39,197 bases of DNA from Lachnospiraceae bacterium (GCA_030531245.1 JAUNOA010000014.1:1-39197); one strand, 5' to 3'. Shown: positions 1 through 7,220, counted from the first letter of the stretch. The notes: generated from the letters alone by a model not told the origin. A program made the numbers and translations.

Positions 1-1
1 G

Positions 2-883
2 GAACACGAATTATCAAACAACATGATTTCTTTTTTATCAGTTTCAATTATTGATATCGTAGAAGAAGCCAAGGACGAATCCGATACCCCAAAGGGCAAA
101 CTGTTTTGTTTCTATATATATAAAGGTAAAGATATCACAAAGTGCACTTCCAAACTGGAACAACTTCGGGACGGCATCGTTAAAGGCAAACTCCCGCTAA
201 ACAACTTAAAGACCATGGCCAAGGTACAAGTATCAAAGTCAAATGAGGCGATAGACTCCAATACAAACAACAAGCAATATTTATTAAGCGTTTTACGCGG
301 AGTAACAAGAGAAGAATACGAAGCAATGGAACCCTTGTTAACCGATTCGCATTCAGTTGTAATAGGACAAGACCCGGATACTTTTGACATATACATGACC
401 GAACAGTCAGAAGAACAAATTTCAGAAGTAATGAAAACGGCTTTTGTAATCACCACAGGCAATACATACGACAAATTTAAGGCTTTTTCTATGAATAAAG
501 AAGCCAGAATAAAAGCTTCAATTGTCAGAGCGTTAGATAAACGAAGTTCAACAATTTTATACAATAAAACAAACCCAAGAGAGTTTATTAATGTGAACGC
601 CAATGGGATAAAATACTATATCACATGCGAGCACAACGGACAAATCGTTAATGTAGAGATCCCCGAGTTATCTGCATCAAGAAGCGAAATGGGTGAAAAA
701 GAATTCGAACAAGCCACCTTTGATATTGCCAGTTCATTTGACGAAATTGGAATCCTCGACGCCAACAAAGAGAATACAGAACACACTTTACCGGAAATAC
801 AGCAAAAGGGCATTAATTACCAGCCAATCAGTGAAAACATCATAAAGGTACAAAAATATAAAACACAGTTACTCAAGCGGTAG
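2..883 (+). CDS. Hypothetical protein, 5'-partial, 3' end fused to a foreign junction
   Basis: I do not recognise this protein. The frame is open to the left edge (codons E-H-E-L-S-N-N precede the ATG at 23), and no ribosome binding site precedes that ATG, so the true start is probably outside the window. It is hydrophilic, rich in Lys/Glu/Asn, and has no signal peptide or membrane segment. Base composition is AT-rich compared with the next gene. Its last codons (tta ctc aag cgg tag) lie on sequence that matches, in another frame, the Thr/Gly-rich surface gene that follows. The native C-terminus was therefore probably replaced by a recombination junction near 866-870. It is likely a truncated gene brought in with a mobile or recombined segment. 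Confidence 0.55.
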   Translation, partial: EHELSNNMISFLSVSIIDIVEEAKDESDTPKGKLFCFYIYKGKDITKCTSKLEQLRDGIVKGKLPLNNLKTMAKVQVSKSNEAIDSNTNNKQYLLSVLRGVTREEYEAMEPLLTDSHSVVIGQDPDTFDIYMTEQSEEQISEVMKTAFVITTGNTYDKFKAFSMNKEARIKASIVRALDKRSSTILYNKTNPREFINVNANGIKYYITCEHNGQIVNVEIPELSASRSEMGEKEFEQATFDIASSFDEIGILDANKENTEHTLPEIQQKGINYQPISENIIKVQKYKTQLLKR

Positions 884-1892
884 ATTCAGCACGAGCGTTA
901 CGACGACGACTACAACAGGCGGCAACAGCGGCTGGGGAGGAATCTTCGGAATCTTCAACAGAGGCGGTTCCAGAACCACAACCACAACAACTACATATTA
1001 TCTGACATATAATGGCAGCAGCTTCCAGACATCAACAAGCAATTCGGGAGCGAACGCAGTATTCAGCATATGGACACAGGATATGTCACACAGCTTCGGT
1101 GCATGGAAGTCAAATGAAGACGGAACCCACACAAGAGAATGTGAGAATTGCGGCGAAAAAGAGACCCGTAACTGTGAATATGAGCTTGACTACAAGTGCG
1201 CAGACTGCGGACATATAAATCCGGAGTTCGAGCCTGAATGCACATATACGGCAGAGACTTCGCTTGCGGCAGGAGAGCTGACCTTCATCCTCGGAGGCAA
1301 GGAGATGGGAGAATACATCTTCGCAAGAAGCGGAAACAACTGGACGATCAGAGAAGTAGACGGACAGTATGTAGGATTTAATAATAACAGCCTGAGGATG
1401 CAGAGCAGTGCGTTCAGCTGGACATACTCAAACGGCAGATTCAGCACAAGCGTTACGACGACCACAACAACAGGCGGCGGCAACAGCGGCGGAATCGGAG
1501 GATTTATCAGCAGGATATTCGGAGGCGGCAATAACAGAAGGACGACTACTACGACCACAACCTACTATCTTGTAAATGCGGGCGGAGAGATGAGCGTATC
1601 CACAAGTACTTCCGGAAGCCAGTGTACCTTCAAGAAGGAGACAGTAAGTGACTTCCATGAGTTCGACGAAGACGGAGTATGCATCCACTGCGGAGAGCAG
1701 GAAGAAGCAAAGGCCGAGAAGAAATCAGAACTGGAAGAACTGATGCAGCCTGAAGTTGAAGAAGAGAAGGTTGAGGAAATCAAGGAAGAAGTTTCAGAAG
1801 AGCTTAAAGAGGAAATCAAGGAAGAAGTTTCAGAAGAGCTTAAAGAGGAGCCCAAGGAAGAACCTCAGGGTGGAGTTGTAACATATAAGTAG
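870..1892 (+). pseudogene. Thr/Gly-rich CxxC surface protein, truncated at both ends
   Basis: The frame is open from 846, just after a stop at 843, and recognisable surface-protein sequence begins at about 870, but the first ATG is at 1083, so the 5' part is missing. The protein has two copies of a roughly 75-residue module: GRFSTSVTTTTTTGG, a Gly/Asn stretch, then a second Thr run and YYL, at about 870-1080 and 1416-1640. Between and after them are Cys pairs (CENCGE, CADCGH, CIHCGE) preceded by HSFGAW or HEFDEDG, as in extracellular zinc-ribbon-like repeats of clostridial surface proteins. The tail is Glu/Lys-rich. The stop at 1890-1892 lies inside the left end of the IS element, so the last residues (VVTYK) are partly IS-encoded. 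A cell-surface role is inferred from composition. A truncated product starting at 1083 might still be made, but no ribosome binding site is obvious. Confidence 0.7.
1776..1847 (+). repeat. Two tandem 36-bp units encoding the acidic tail
   Basis: Two near-identical 36-bp units (1776-1811 and 1812-1847) each encode EIKEEVSEELKE. They sit in frame in the Glu/Lys-rich tail of the surface protein and could expand or contract by slippage without shifting the frame. Confidence 0.85.
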
Positions 1893-1948
1893 AGTCGTAA
1901 AACTCACCAAAAGTATGATAAAGTATCATCATAAAGGACGGTGAAAAA

Positions 1949-2239
1949 ATGCAGTACGACAAAACTTTTAAAGATGAAGCTCTGCGTCTTTCCGATGAAA
2001 TCGGAATTAAGAACGCAGCCGCTCAACTCGGTATTCCTTATTACACTCTTTCCGGCTGGCGGAACGATCGTAAAAAATACGGTTCCAGCCTCTATGTCGG
2101 CAGTGGCCATAAGAGGATCTCTGCTGATGAAAAGGAACAGAGAATCCTTGAACTTGAAAAGGAGAACCGTGAACTGAAGCATTCGAATGAGATACTTCAG
2201 GAGGCGCTCGGTTTTTTCGCAGTGAGCCGAAAGAAGTAA
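1949..2239 (+). CDS. IS3-family transposase OrfA
   Basis: This 96-residue protein has an N-terminal helix-turn-helix (about residues 5-45, with LGIPYYTLSGWRN as the recognition region) followed by a leucine-zipper-like coiled coil (LELEKENRELKHSNEILQEA). It is typical of OrfA, which binds the IS ends. Near its end the frame carries the heptamer T TTT TTC (2212-2218), in the X XXY YYZ register for -1 slippage, where ribosomes would pass into the orfB frame to make the OrfAB transposase. If they do not slip, translation stops after AVSRKK. A GGACGGTG sequence precedes the start at moderate spacing. Confidence 0.9.
   Translation: MQYDKTFKDEALRLSDEIGIKNAAAQLGIPYYTLSGWRNDRKKYGSSLYVGSGHKRISADEKEQRILELEKENRELKHSNEILQEALGFFAVSRKK
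2212..2218 (+). promoter_or_regulatory. -1 ribosomal frameshift site TTTTTTC (orfA/orfB)
   Basis: The heptamer T TTT TTC is in the zero frame of orfA. A -1 slip yields F-F-R-S-E-P-K-E and continues without a stop into orfB. Programmed frameshifting is the established mode of expression in this IS family. Confidence 0.75.
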
Positions 2240-2301
2240 AAGCACATAAGAGATATCAGTTCATACTTGATAATCATTCCCGGAAACATTCCGTAAAGCT
2301 T

Positions 2302-3135
2302 ATGTGCAGAATCCTATGTGTCAGTGAAGCCGGTTACTATAAGTACAAACGTAATCTCGGTAAACCCGGTAAGGATGAAACTCTTTCGGCTGCAATTAAA
2401 AGCATCATTGATGAATCCGAATATAATGATAATCTCGGAGTACCAAGAATGCAGCTTGCACTGATGCAGAGAAACATCAAAGCTGGGATTCGCCGTATAA
2501 CGCGCCTGATGCGTGAAATGGGCCTTATTCATAAGCCTCACAGAAAGCCGAAGGGGCTTACAAAGGCAACTACAGAAGCTCAAGAACGAGAGAATCTGAT
2601 AAAGCAGGACTTCTCAGCTGATAGACCTCTTAAAAAGCTTCTTACTGATATTTCTCAGATCCAATGCGAAGACGGAAAGTTATACATATCACCTATAATG
2701 GACTGCTGCAACGGAGAAATCTTATCACTGTGCATGGACAGTAACATGAAGAAGGAATTATGTATAGAAACCTTCCGCGGTGTCAGCAAGAGATATAACA
2801 TCAAGGGTGCCATCTGTCACAGCGACAGAGGCAGCCAGTACACTAGCGAAGCCTTCCGCAGTGAGCTTGAAAAAGCCGGAGTTCTTCAAAGCCTCAGCGG
2901 CGTTGATCACTGTTACGACAATTCCAGAATGGAAAGCTTCTTTGCCACTCTGAAGAAGGAACTCCTGTATCGGATTCCTACATACAGGATGAAACGAGAT
3001 ACAGTCAAAACAATAATCTTCAGATACGTATTCATTTATTACAATCAGATGAGAGTCTACACTTCCAATCCGGAAGGATTGCCACCTGTTGTATATAGAA
3101 GGCTGCTTGAGAATCAACTCTCTCAGGCAGCATAG
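2302..3135 (+). CDS. IS3-family transposase OrfB, DDE integrase domain
   Basis: The first ATG is at 2302, but the frame is open back through the slippery site at 2218 (SEPKEVKAHKRYQFI), so the functional product is the OrfAB fusion of about 395 residues. The order is an HTH_21-like region (LGVPRMQLALMQ), then an RNase-H-fold integrase core. The catalytic acidic residues are visible: D in LTDISQIQ, D in ICHSDRGSQYT, and E in DNSRMESFFATLKKE. The C-terminus (YNQMRVYTSNPEGLPPVVYR) is typical. No internal stop is present and the ends are recognisable, so the element may be active. Confidence 0.92.
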   Translation: MCRILCVSEAGYYKYKRNLGKPGKDETLSAAIKSIIDESEYNDNLGVPRMQLALMQRNIKAGIRRITRLMREMGLIHKPHRKPKGLTKATTEAQERENLIKQDFSADRPLKKLLTDISQIQCEDGKLYISPIMDCCNGEILSLCMDSNMKKELCIETFRGVSKRYNIKGAICHSDRGSQYTSEAFRSELEKAGVLQSLSGVDHCYDNSRMESFFATLKKELLYRIPTYRMKRDTVKTIIFRYVFIYYNQMRVYTSNPEGLPPVVYRRLLENQLSQAA

Positions 3136-3182
3136 CTACCAGAGTAATTTAGTGAGTTTAAAATACTGTACTTATATTGACA

Positions 3183-3297
3183 GTTCCAGGGAGAGGTTGA
3201 GGAGATCGCAGAAGAGATTGCGGAGGAACCCGCGGAAATAATAGAAGAGAAAAAGGAAGAAACCGAAGAAACCGAAGAAACCTCCGAAGAGAACTAA
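3183..3297 (+). pseudogene. Severed acidic C-terminal tail of the surface protein
   Basis: Immediately right of the IS the frame reads GEVEEIAEEIAEEPAE, then more Glu/Lys/Thr and a TAA at 3295-3297, matching the composition of the tail before the IS. Joining 1876 to 3183 gives GGV-FQ-GEVEE in one frame. The piece has no start of its own and should be untranslated now. It marks the original end of the interrupted gene, just ahead of its terminator. Confidence 0.75.
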
Positions 3298-3325
3298 TCA
3301 AAACAGTGATGAACTGAAATGAGAG

Positions 3326-3352
3326 GGAAGCGGCTGCGGCCGCTTCCTTTTT
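3326..3352 (+). terminator. Rho-independent terminator of the interrupted surface gene
   Basis: There is a perfect 9-bp stem, GGAAGCGGC/GCCGCTTCC, with a TGCG loop followed by TTTTT. It lies 28 bp after the stop codon of the severed tail. Confidence 0.9.
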
Positions 3353-3389
3353 ATGAAGATAAAGTATACTGCAAAAGTAATGGATTTTT

Positions 3390-3488
3390 CATACCCGATA
3401 TGGTATAATTTGAAACACAACATATAAACTATACCACAACAGGTATAAAATCATGAATAAAGGATGATAATATACCCTAAAGGGTATA
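3390..3488 (+). promoter_or_regulatory. hipBST promoter with three HipB-type operators
   Basis: An extended -10 (TGG-TATAAT, 3401-3409) gives the promoter. Three copies of the dyad TATACC-N6-GGTATA lie at 3390-3407 (one mismatch, CATACC), 3430-3447 and 3471-3488. Their starts are 40 and 41 bp apart, close to four helical turns, so bound dimers would lie on one face of the DNA. The first operator overlaps the -10. A weaker half-site (AATACC-N6-GGAGGA, 3493-3510) overlaps the hipB ribosome binding site. The arrangement resembles HipB operators of the TATCC-N8-GGATA type and implies autoregulation. Confidence 0.8.
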
Positions 3489-3514
3489 AAACAATACCCG
3501 AAACGGAGGAAACT

Positions 3515-3718
3515 ATGAATCCTATTGCGGAATATGTAAAAAAGAACAGAAAAGAAGCCGGGCTGACACAAGAGGAATTTGCCATGCGATCGGGACTTGG
3601 ACTTCGCTTTGTCCGTGATCTGGAGCAGGGGAAGGAAACTGTGCGCATGGATAAGGTCAATGTTGCACTTAAAATGTTCGGCATGGAAGCAGGACCGGTG
3701 CGAAAGGATAAGGAATAA
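3515..3718 (+). CDS. hipB: HipB-like Xre-family antitoxin and autorepressor
   Basis: The start at 3515 is chosen for the GGAGGA at 3505-3510; the frame extends upstream to 3464 but that stretch is operator DNA. The 67-residue protein is almost entirely a helix-turn-helix of the Cro/C1 type (IAEYVKKNRKEAGLTQEEFAMRSGLGLRFVRDLEQGK, then a dimerisation helix). It should bind the three upstream dyads and, with its partners, neutralise the kinase toxin. The hipS start codon follows its stop codon directly, which implies coupled translation. It is short for HipB but normal for Firmicutes homologues. Confidence 0.85.
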   Translation: MNPIAEYVKKNRKEAGLTQEEFAMRSGLGLRFVRDLEQGKETVRMDKVNVALKMFGMEAGPVRKDKE

Positions 3719-4048
3719 ATGGAATCTTTTAGAAGAGCATTTGTATATGTGGAAGATGAATTTGCAGGAACACTTGCTGAAACCGATTCCGGGTACTTGT
3801 TTGCATATGATGAGCGATATCTTCAATCAGAAAATGCCAAAGCGGTATCATTGACATTGCCTGTGAGAGAGGAGACATACAGCTCAAAAGTACTTTTCCC
3901 GTTTTTCGATGGGCTTATTCCGGAGGGATGGCTCCTGAATGCCGTCAGCAGAAACTGGAAGATTGATCCGGGCGACCGCTTCGGCATACTGATGGTTGCC
4001 TGTAAAGACAGTATTGGGAATGTCAGCATTCGGGAGGAAATAATATGA
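3719..4048 (+). CDS. hipS: HipS-like protein (separate HipA N-terminal subdomain)
   Basis: This 109-residue protein corresponds to the N-terminal subdomain found at the start of full-length HipA (motif PFFDGLIPEGWLLNAV...GDRFGILMVACKDSIGNV). In the HipBST systems first described in enteropathogenic E. coli this domain is a separate protein that acts as the antitoxin by binding the kinase. The stop overlaps the next start as ATGA (4045-4048). That clean overlap, with no homologous residue missing at the junction, argues for a true split gene rather than a frameshifted hipA. Confidence 0.85.
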   Translation: MESFRRAFVYVEDEFAGTLAETDSGYLFAYDERYLQSENAKAVSLTLPVREETYSSKVLFPFFDGLIPEGWLLNAVSRNWKIDPGDRFGILMVACKDSIGNVSIREEII

Positions 4049-4989
4049 ACTGCCTTTGCTGCGGGAAACCGATTAGGAATGAAAATAGAAATGGTTGGCA
4101 TAAGGCTTGCATTAAAAGGTTCTTTGGGACGACGGAATTGCCAAAAATAGAACTGAGCAATGACATGCTGGAGACGCTTGTTATTCAGAATACTAAAAAT
4201 GGAGCAAGTGTAACAGGGGTACAAAAAAAACTATCCTTGAATATTGACACAGGAAAGGACGGAATCAGGCTTACACTGGTCAACTGCCCTGCCGGGTATA
4301 TTCTTAAACCGCAGGTTGAAGAATTCGAGTGCCTGCCTGAAGCAGAACACCTTGTTATGTGCATGGCGGATGCAACGGGAATAGCGACCGTGCCGCATGC
4401 GCTCATATGGTGTGAAGACGAACTTGCATATATTACAAAACGAGTTGACAGAATCTATGCATCCCCGAAAATAAAAAAACTGGCAATGGAGGATTTTTGT
4501 CAGCTTGACCTGCGCCTGACTGCCGATAAATATAAAGGTTCGTATGAAAGATGTTCCAAAATTGTCAGGGAATACTCTGATAAGCCGGGAATTGATATGG
4601 CAGAGCTTTTTATGAGGCTGGTATTTTCGTTTGTTACCGGAAATTCAGATATGCATCTTAAGAACTTCTCACTTATCGAAGGGACTGATTCAGGAAGATA
4701 TGTCCTGTCTCCTGCATATGATCTGCTTCCGGTGAATGTAATCATGCCCGAAGATAAGGAAGAGTATGCGCTTTCTATGAATGGAAAGAAACAGAATATC
4801 CGCAGAAAAGATTTCATTGTTTTCGCTGAAGGATGCGACATGCCGAGGACTTCTGCAGAGAAAATGATAGCTAAAGTGCTCTCCATGGAGGCAGTGTACA
4901 TTAACATGTGTAAAGAGTCCCTTCTTTCTGAACATTTGAAATCAGAACTAATAGAACTGATTAAAAAAAGATGCGAGAAATTACTATAG
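4045..4989 (+). CDS. hipT: HipT-like serine/threonine kinase toxin
   Basis: The 314-residue kinase core lacks the HipA N-subdomain. It begins with a Cys/His cluster (CLCCGKP...WHKAC) that could bind zinc. The Gly-rich loop region is GASVTGVQKKLSL (about residues 52-64); in this family Ser/Thr residues here are autophosphorylated. The catalytic motif is GNSDMHLKNFSL (about 194-205) and the metal-binding motif is LSPAYDLLPV (about 219-228), the HipA equivalents of HRD and DFG. E. coli HipA and HipT phosphorylate aminoacyl-tRNA synthetases (GltX and TrpS respectively); the target here is unknown. No inactivating change is visible. Confidence 0.88.
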   Translation: MNCLCCGKPIRNENRNGWHKACIKRFFGTTELPKIELSNDMLETLVIQNTKNGASVTGVQKKLSLNIDTGKDGIRLTLVNCPAGYILKPQVEEFECLPEAEHLVMCMADATGIATVPHALIWCEDELAYITKRVDRIYASPKIKKLAMEDFCQLDLRLTADKYKGSYERCSKIVREYSDKPGIDMAELFMRLVFSFVTGNSDMHLKNFSLIEGTDSGRYVLSPAYDLLPVNVIMPEDKEEYALSMNGKKQNIRRKDFIVFAEGCDMPRTSAEKMIAKVLSMEAVYINMCKESLLSEHLKSELIELIKKRCEKLL

Positions 4990-5067
4990 AAGAAGTAACT
5001 GCGAAGAAACAAACCGAATATTTTTAATGAATTTGACCGAATGGTATTGGAAAATCTGACCGATTTG

Positions 5068-5147
5068 GACTTCCGTGAATTCGAAGACGGAGTATGCATC
5101 CACTGCGTAGCAGGGGGAAGCGGCTGCGGCCCTTAATGCAGGCCGCA
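5068..5147 (+). pseudogene. Decayed second copy of the surface-gene 3' end and terminator
   Basis: Bases 5068-5108 match the HEFDEDGVCIHC coding region of the surface gene (about 1650-1698), with 3 bp missing. Bases 5112-5130 then match its terminator arm (3323-3340), so the acidic tail between them is deleted. A new hairpin, TGCGGCC/GGCCGCA (5125-5131, 5141-5147), follows without a T-run. The hip locus is therefore flanked by two fragments of the same gene in the same orientation. Confidence 0.75.
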
Positions 5148-5160
5148 ATCCCACAGATGA

Positions 5161-5202
5161 TATAACCCATAACTTGACATTAAAAAAGTTATGGGTTATA
5201 TT
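5161..5202 (+). promoter_or_regulatory. Promoter within a perfect 15-bp inverted repeat
   Basis: TATAACCCATAACTT (5161-5175) and its exact reverse complement (5186-5200) are separated by 10 bp. The repeat contains -35 TTGACA (5174-5179) and, 17 bp on, overlaps -10 TATATT (5197-5202). A repressor bound to the dyad would block RNA polymerase. The obvious candidate is the antitoxin encoded downstream. Confidence 0.8.
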
Positions 5203-5240
5203 TTGGTATGATGTTTGATTAATAGTAGAGGTGTCAGATT

Positions 5241-5774
5241 ATGAAAGATACAGATTATGAAGCCTTGTTAAAGAAAATTAAAAGTCTGGAAGAAGAGATA
5301 TCAGGGTATCCTGTCGGAAGCATATCCAGAAAGATAATAAACGGAAAGGAAAGATATTATCATCAATGGTATGAGCTTGGAAGGACAAAGAGCAGATATC
5401 TAAAGCAGGATGAAGTAGAGGAGTTCAGGAAAAACATAGAAATGCGAAAAAAAGCAGAGATTGAACTAAAGACTCTGAAGAAAAAAGTCAAAGACAATTC
5501 CGGGGAGAAAGGAATACGGTCTTTTTTAAATAAGGAGATGAAAGCAAGTATTAATTTTCCGGTGGAAATAACCGGGTTTTATAACGGACGTTATATCATA
5601 CCGTATGAGAAAATCCGCTTTTCACCGGGGCAGAAGATATTGCTGACACTATGTGATACTCCGGTAAGTATTTCAGACAGAGATATAGATAAATATATTA
5701 ATCATGGCGACAGTCTGTTCCCGGAAGACGCACAGAAATATATCGGGGAGCTTAGAGATGAAGGAAGAATATAA
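5241..5774 (+). CDS. Probable antitoxin with DUF6788-like N-terminus, partner of a PIN toxin
   Basis: The 177-residue protein starts with a short coiled coil, then GSISRKIINGKERYYHQWYELGR..SRYL (about 26-57), resembling small DUF6788-type domains that follow the pattern GSI-x-K-x-I-x-G-K-x-YYY. A Lys/Glu-rich helix and a C-terminal domain (about 105-177: INFPVEITGFYNGRYIIPYEKIRFSPGQ) follow. I do not recognise the C-terminal fold. The antitoxin role is inferred from the overlap of its end with a PIN-domain reading frame (ATG at 5758, stop at 5774) and from the palindromic promoter. The toxin partner is now broken, leaving an orphan antitoxin. A GAGGTG ribosome binding site precedes the start. 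Confidence 0.6.
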   Translation: MKDTDYEALLKKIKSLEEEISGYPVGSISRKIINGKERYYHQWYELGRTKSRYLKQDEVEEFRKNIEMRKKAEIELKTLKKKVKDNSGEKGIRSFLNKEMKASINFPVEITGFYNGRYIIPYEKIRFSPGQKILLTLCDTPVSISDRDIDKYINHGDSLFPEDAQKYIGELRDEGRI

Positions 5775-5929
5775 AAAGATATTTTTTGACACAGCACCCT
5801 TGATATATCTGCTTGATAACAATCAGAAATATGCAGAAACTGTAAAAAAATCATAAAAATCATAAATTCCTAACCAATGACAGGCAATTGAAAAAATTCA
5901 GGGAAATAAGCATAGACTGTCTGTCATAG
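5758..5929 (+). pseudogene. PIN-domain toxin, central part deleted
   Basis: The frame starts inside the antitoxin gene and reads MKEEYKKIFFDTAPLIYLLD, a typical PIN start with the first catalytic Asp, but stops at 5856 after about 32 codons. A second frame from about 5867 reads FLTNDRQLKKFREISIDCLS and stops at 5927-5929, matching the C-terminal LTND-x-x-L region of PIN ribonucleases. Roughly 90 codons in the middle, with the other acidic residues, are missing. PIN toxins of the VapC type cleave RNA; this one cannot be active. Confidence 0.8.
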
Positions 5930-5973
5930 ACCGTGAATCACAGAGAGTGAGCCGGAGCATCGCGCTGAAATTT

Positions 5974-6621
5974 TTAAAATGCAAATACCACTCCGACCAC
6001 AGCCGAGAAGAGTATAAAAATGATCGGATGCAGCTTTTTTGTTGCAGGAATGAAGCGGGTCAGTAGGATAAGAACGGCGGCAAGAGCGAAGTAGCGCCAG
6101 TCAGGCACAATGCCGCCCGAAACTCCTCCCGAAGTTCCAAATGAAATTCCGCCCGAAGTCCGGAAATCAGAGATTTTTTCGACACCGAAAAACGCAATCA
6201 GTATGATAGCAAATCCGGCAGCCGAGATGAGTGCGACCGAAGCCGGACGCAGACCGTAAAATGCGGCAGACACATATTTGCTGTCGCGGAACTTTTTGAG
6301 AATTCCCGCGATGATAAGTATTATGATAACAGACGGAGCCACGAGCCCGAGAGTAGCTATAATCCCTCCGAATACACCGCAAACGGCACTGCCGCCGGCC
6401 TGCCGTCCGATAACATTTCCGACATAGGTCGCCATATTGACACCTATCGGACCGGGAGTAGACTCGGAAACAGCAATCATATCAGCAAGCTCTGCACTTG
6501 TGAACCAGCCGGTTGTCCGTCCCATATCCTGCAGAAACGGCACTGTGGCCATACCTCCGCCGACAGCGAAAAGTCCCGTCTTGAAAAATTCCCAGAACAG
6601 TTTTAAATACAGCGTCATCAT
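5974..6621 (-). CDS. Chromate transporter family protein, second half-size subunit
   Basis: This 215-residue membrane protein matches the CHR family in its short form: FKTGLFAVGGGMATVPFLQDMG near the N-terminus, then ADMIAVSESTPGPIGVNMATYVG, with about five or six hydrophobic segments. Half-size CHR proteins occur as adjacent pairs that together form the transporter. Known members export chromate, but many uncharacterised bacterial ones may carry other anions. The start (ATGATGA) overlaps the stop of the partner gene, so the pair is one transcription unit. A short Gly/Phe/Ser-rich stretch (about 145-165) is an odd, repeat-like insertion before the last helices. Confidence 0.88.
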   Translation of the reverse strand: MMTLYLKLFWEFFKTGLFAVGGGMATVPFLQDMGRTTGWFTSAELADMIAVSESTPGPIGVNMATYVGNVIGRQAGGSAVCGVFGGIIATLGLVAPSVIIILIIAGILKKFRDSKYVSAAFYGLRPASVALISAAGFAIILIAFFGVEKISDFRTSGGISFGTSGGVSGGIVPDWRYFALAAVLILLTRFIPATKKLHPIIFILFSAVVGVVFAF

Positions 6622-7211
6622 GACTTCTTCACCTGCAGTAAAATGCCGGCAAGCGCCGCCAGAATAACAAAAATGACAGGTGACAGATCAGTAAAAACAG
6701 CACCCAGGAAAACCACGATGAAAATGATGACTGTCGGCAGGTTCACAAGAGCCTTTTTGCCGAGTTTTATCGCTGCGTTGATTATCAGAATACACACGCA
6801 GATTCTTATCCCCGCGAATGCGTGATTAATCCATGCTATATCCTGAACCTGCGTTATAATAGCGGACAGAACGGTTATGATAACTATCGAAGGAAAAACC
6901 ATGCCGAGAGTTGCTATTATGCCTCCGAGAATTCCGCAGAGCTCATTTTGAGAAGTGTTCTTTGCGGCATCTCTGCAACCCAGCGCAGATCCCATCTTTT
7001 TGCCTATAAACGTCGCCGTATTAACGGCGATGATACCCGGAGTGCACTGCCCGATAGCAAAATAATCCATGAGTTCTTCCTCAGTGCACCAACCCTTATT
7101 TTCAACCACCTCACGTTCAAGCATAGGAAGCATAGCCATGCCCCCGCCGAAAGTCATGACACCGATTTTTGCAAATGTTAAAAATAAATCCGGATAAATG
7201 TTCATGGCCAT
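6618..7211 (-). CDS. Chromate transporter family protein, first half-size subunit
   Basis: This 197-residue partner has the same family motifs: FAKIGVMTFGGGMAMLPMLEREV and DYFAIGQCTPGIIAVNTATFIG, plus later hydrophobic helices. There are two possible starts, at 7211 and 7205, and neither has a Shine-Dalgarno sequence. An extended -10 (TGC-TATAAT on the minus strand, 7220-7212) ends directly before 7211, so transcription should begin close to 7205. A leaderless mRNA starting at the second ATG is therefore plausible. This gene is transcribed ahead of its partner, and the two overlap by 4 bp. Confidence 0.88.
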   Translation of the reverse strand: MAMNIYPDLFLTFAKIGVMTFGGGMAMLPMLEREVVENKGWCTEEELMDYFAIGQCTPGIIAVNTATFIGKKMGSALGCRDAAKNTSQNELCGILGGIIATLGMVFPSIVIITVLSAIITQVQDIAWINHAFAGIRICVCILIINAAIKLGKKALVNLPTVIIFIVVFLGAVFTDLSPVIFVILAALAGILLQVKKS

Positions 7212-7220
7212 ATTATAGCA
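7212..7220 (-). promoter_or_regulatory. Extended -10 promoter for the chromate-transporter pair
   Basis: On the minus strand the sequence reads TGCTATAAT. The matching -35 position (TACCAC) is poor, as tolerated by extended -10 promoters. It directly abuts the first ATG. Confidence 0.5.

Larger units (their letters stand above)
1877..3182 (+). mobile_element. IS3-family insertion sequence, 1306 bp
   Basis: The element carries two overlapping transposase frames and imperfect terminal inverted repeats. The left end begins TGTAACATATAAGTAGAGT and the right end, read in reverse, begins TGTCAATATAAGTACAGT; both continue to a shared AAACTCAC. The ends are the TG...CA expected of the family. No exact target duplication is visible (AGT at left, GTT at right). 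Removing 1877-3182, with or without a 3-bp duplication, joins the upstream gene in frame to the acidic tail at 3183-3297, which supports these boundaries. Confidence 0.85.

Noticed and set aside
1190-1558. Val/Leu/Pro-rich minus-strand frame
   Set aside because: Runs of Val and Leu are simply the reverse complement of the Thr and Gly codons of the surface gene.
1874-3185. 4-bp target duplication AGTT with IS ends GT...AC
   Set aside because: The match exists, but it breaks the frame between the gene and its acidic tail and departs from the TG...CA ends of IS3 elements.
3719-4989. Single hipA gene broken by a frameshift
   Set aside because: The ATGA overlap, the normal HipS length and the absence of a homopolymer or homologous residues lost at the junction fit a genuine split system.
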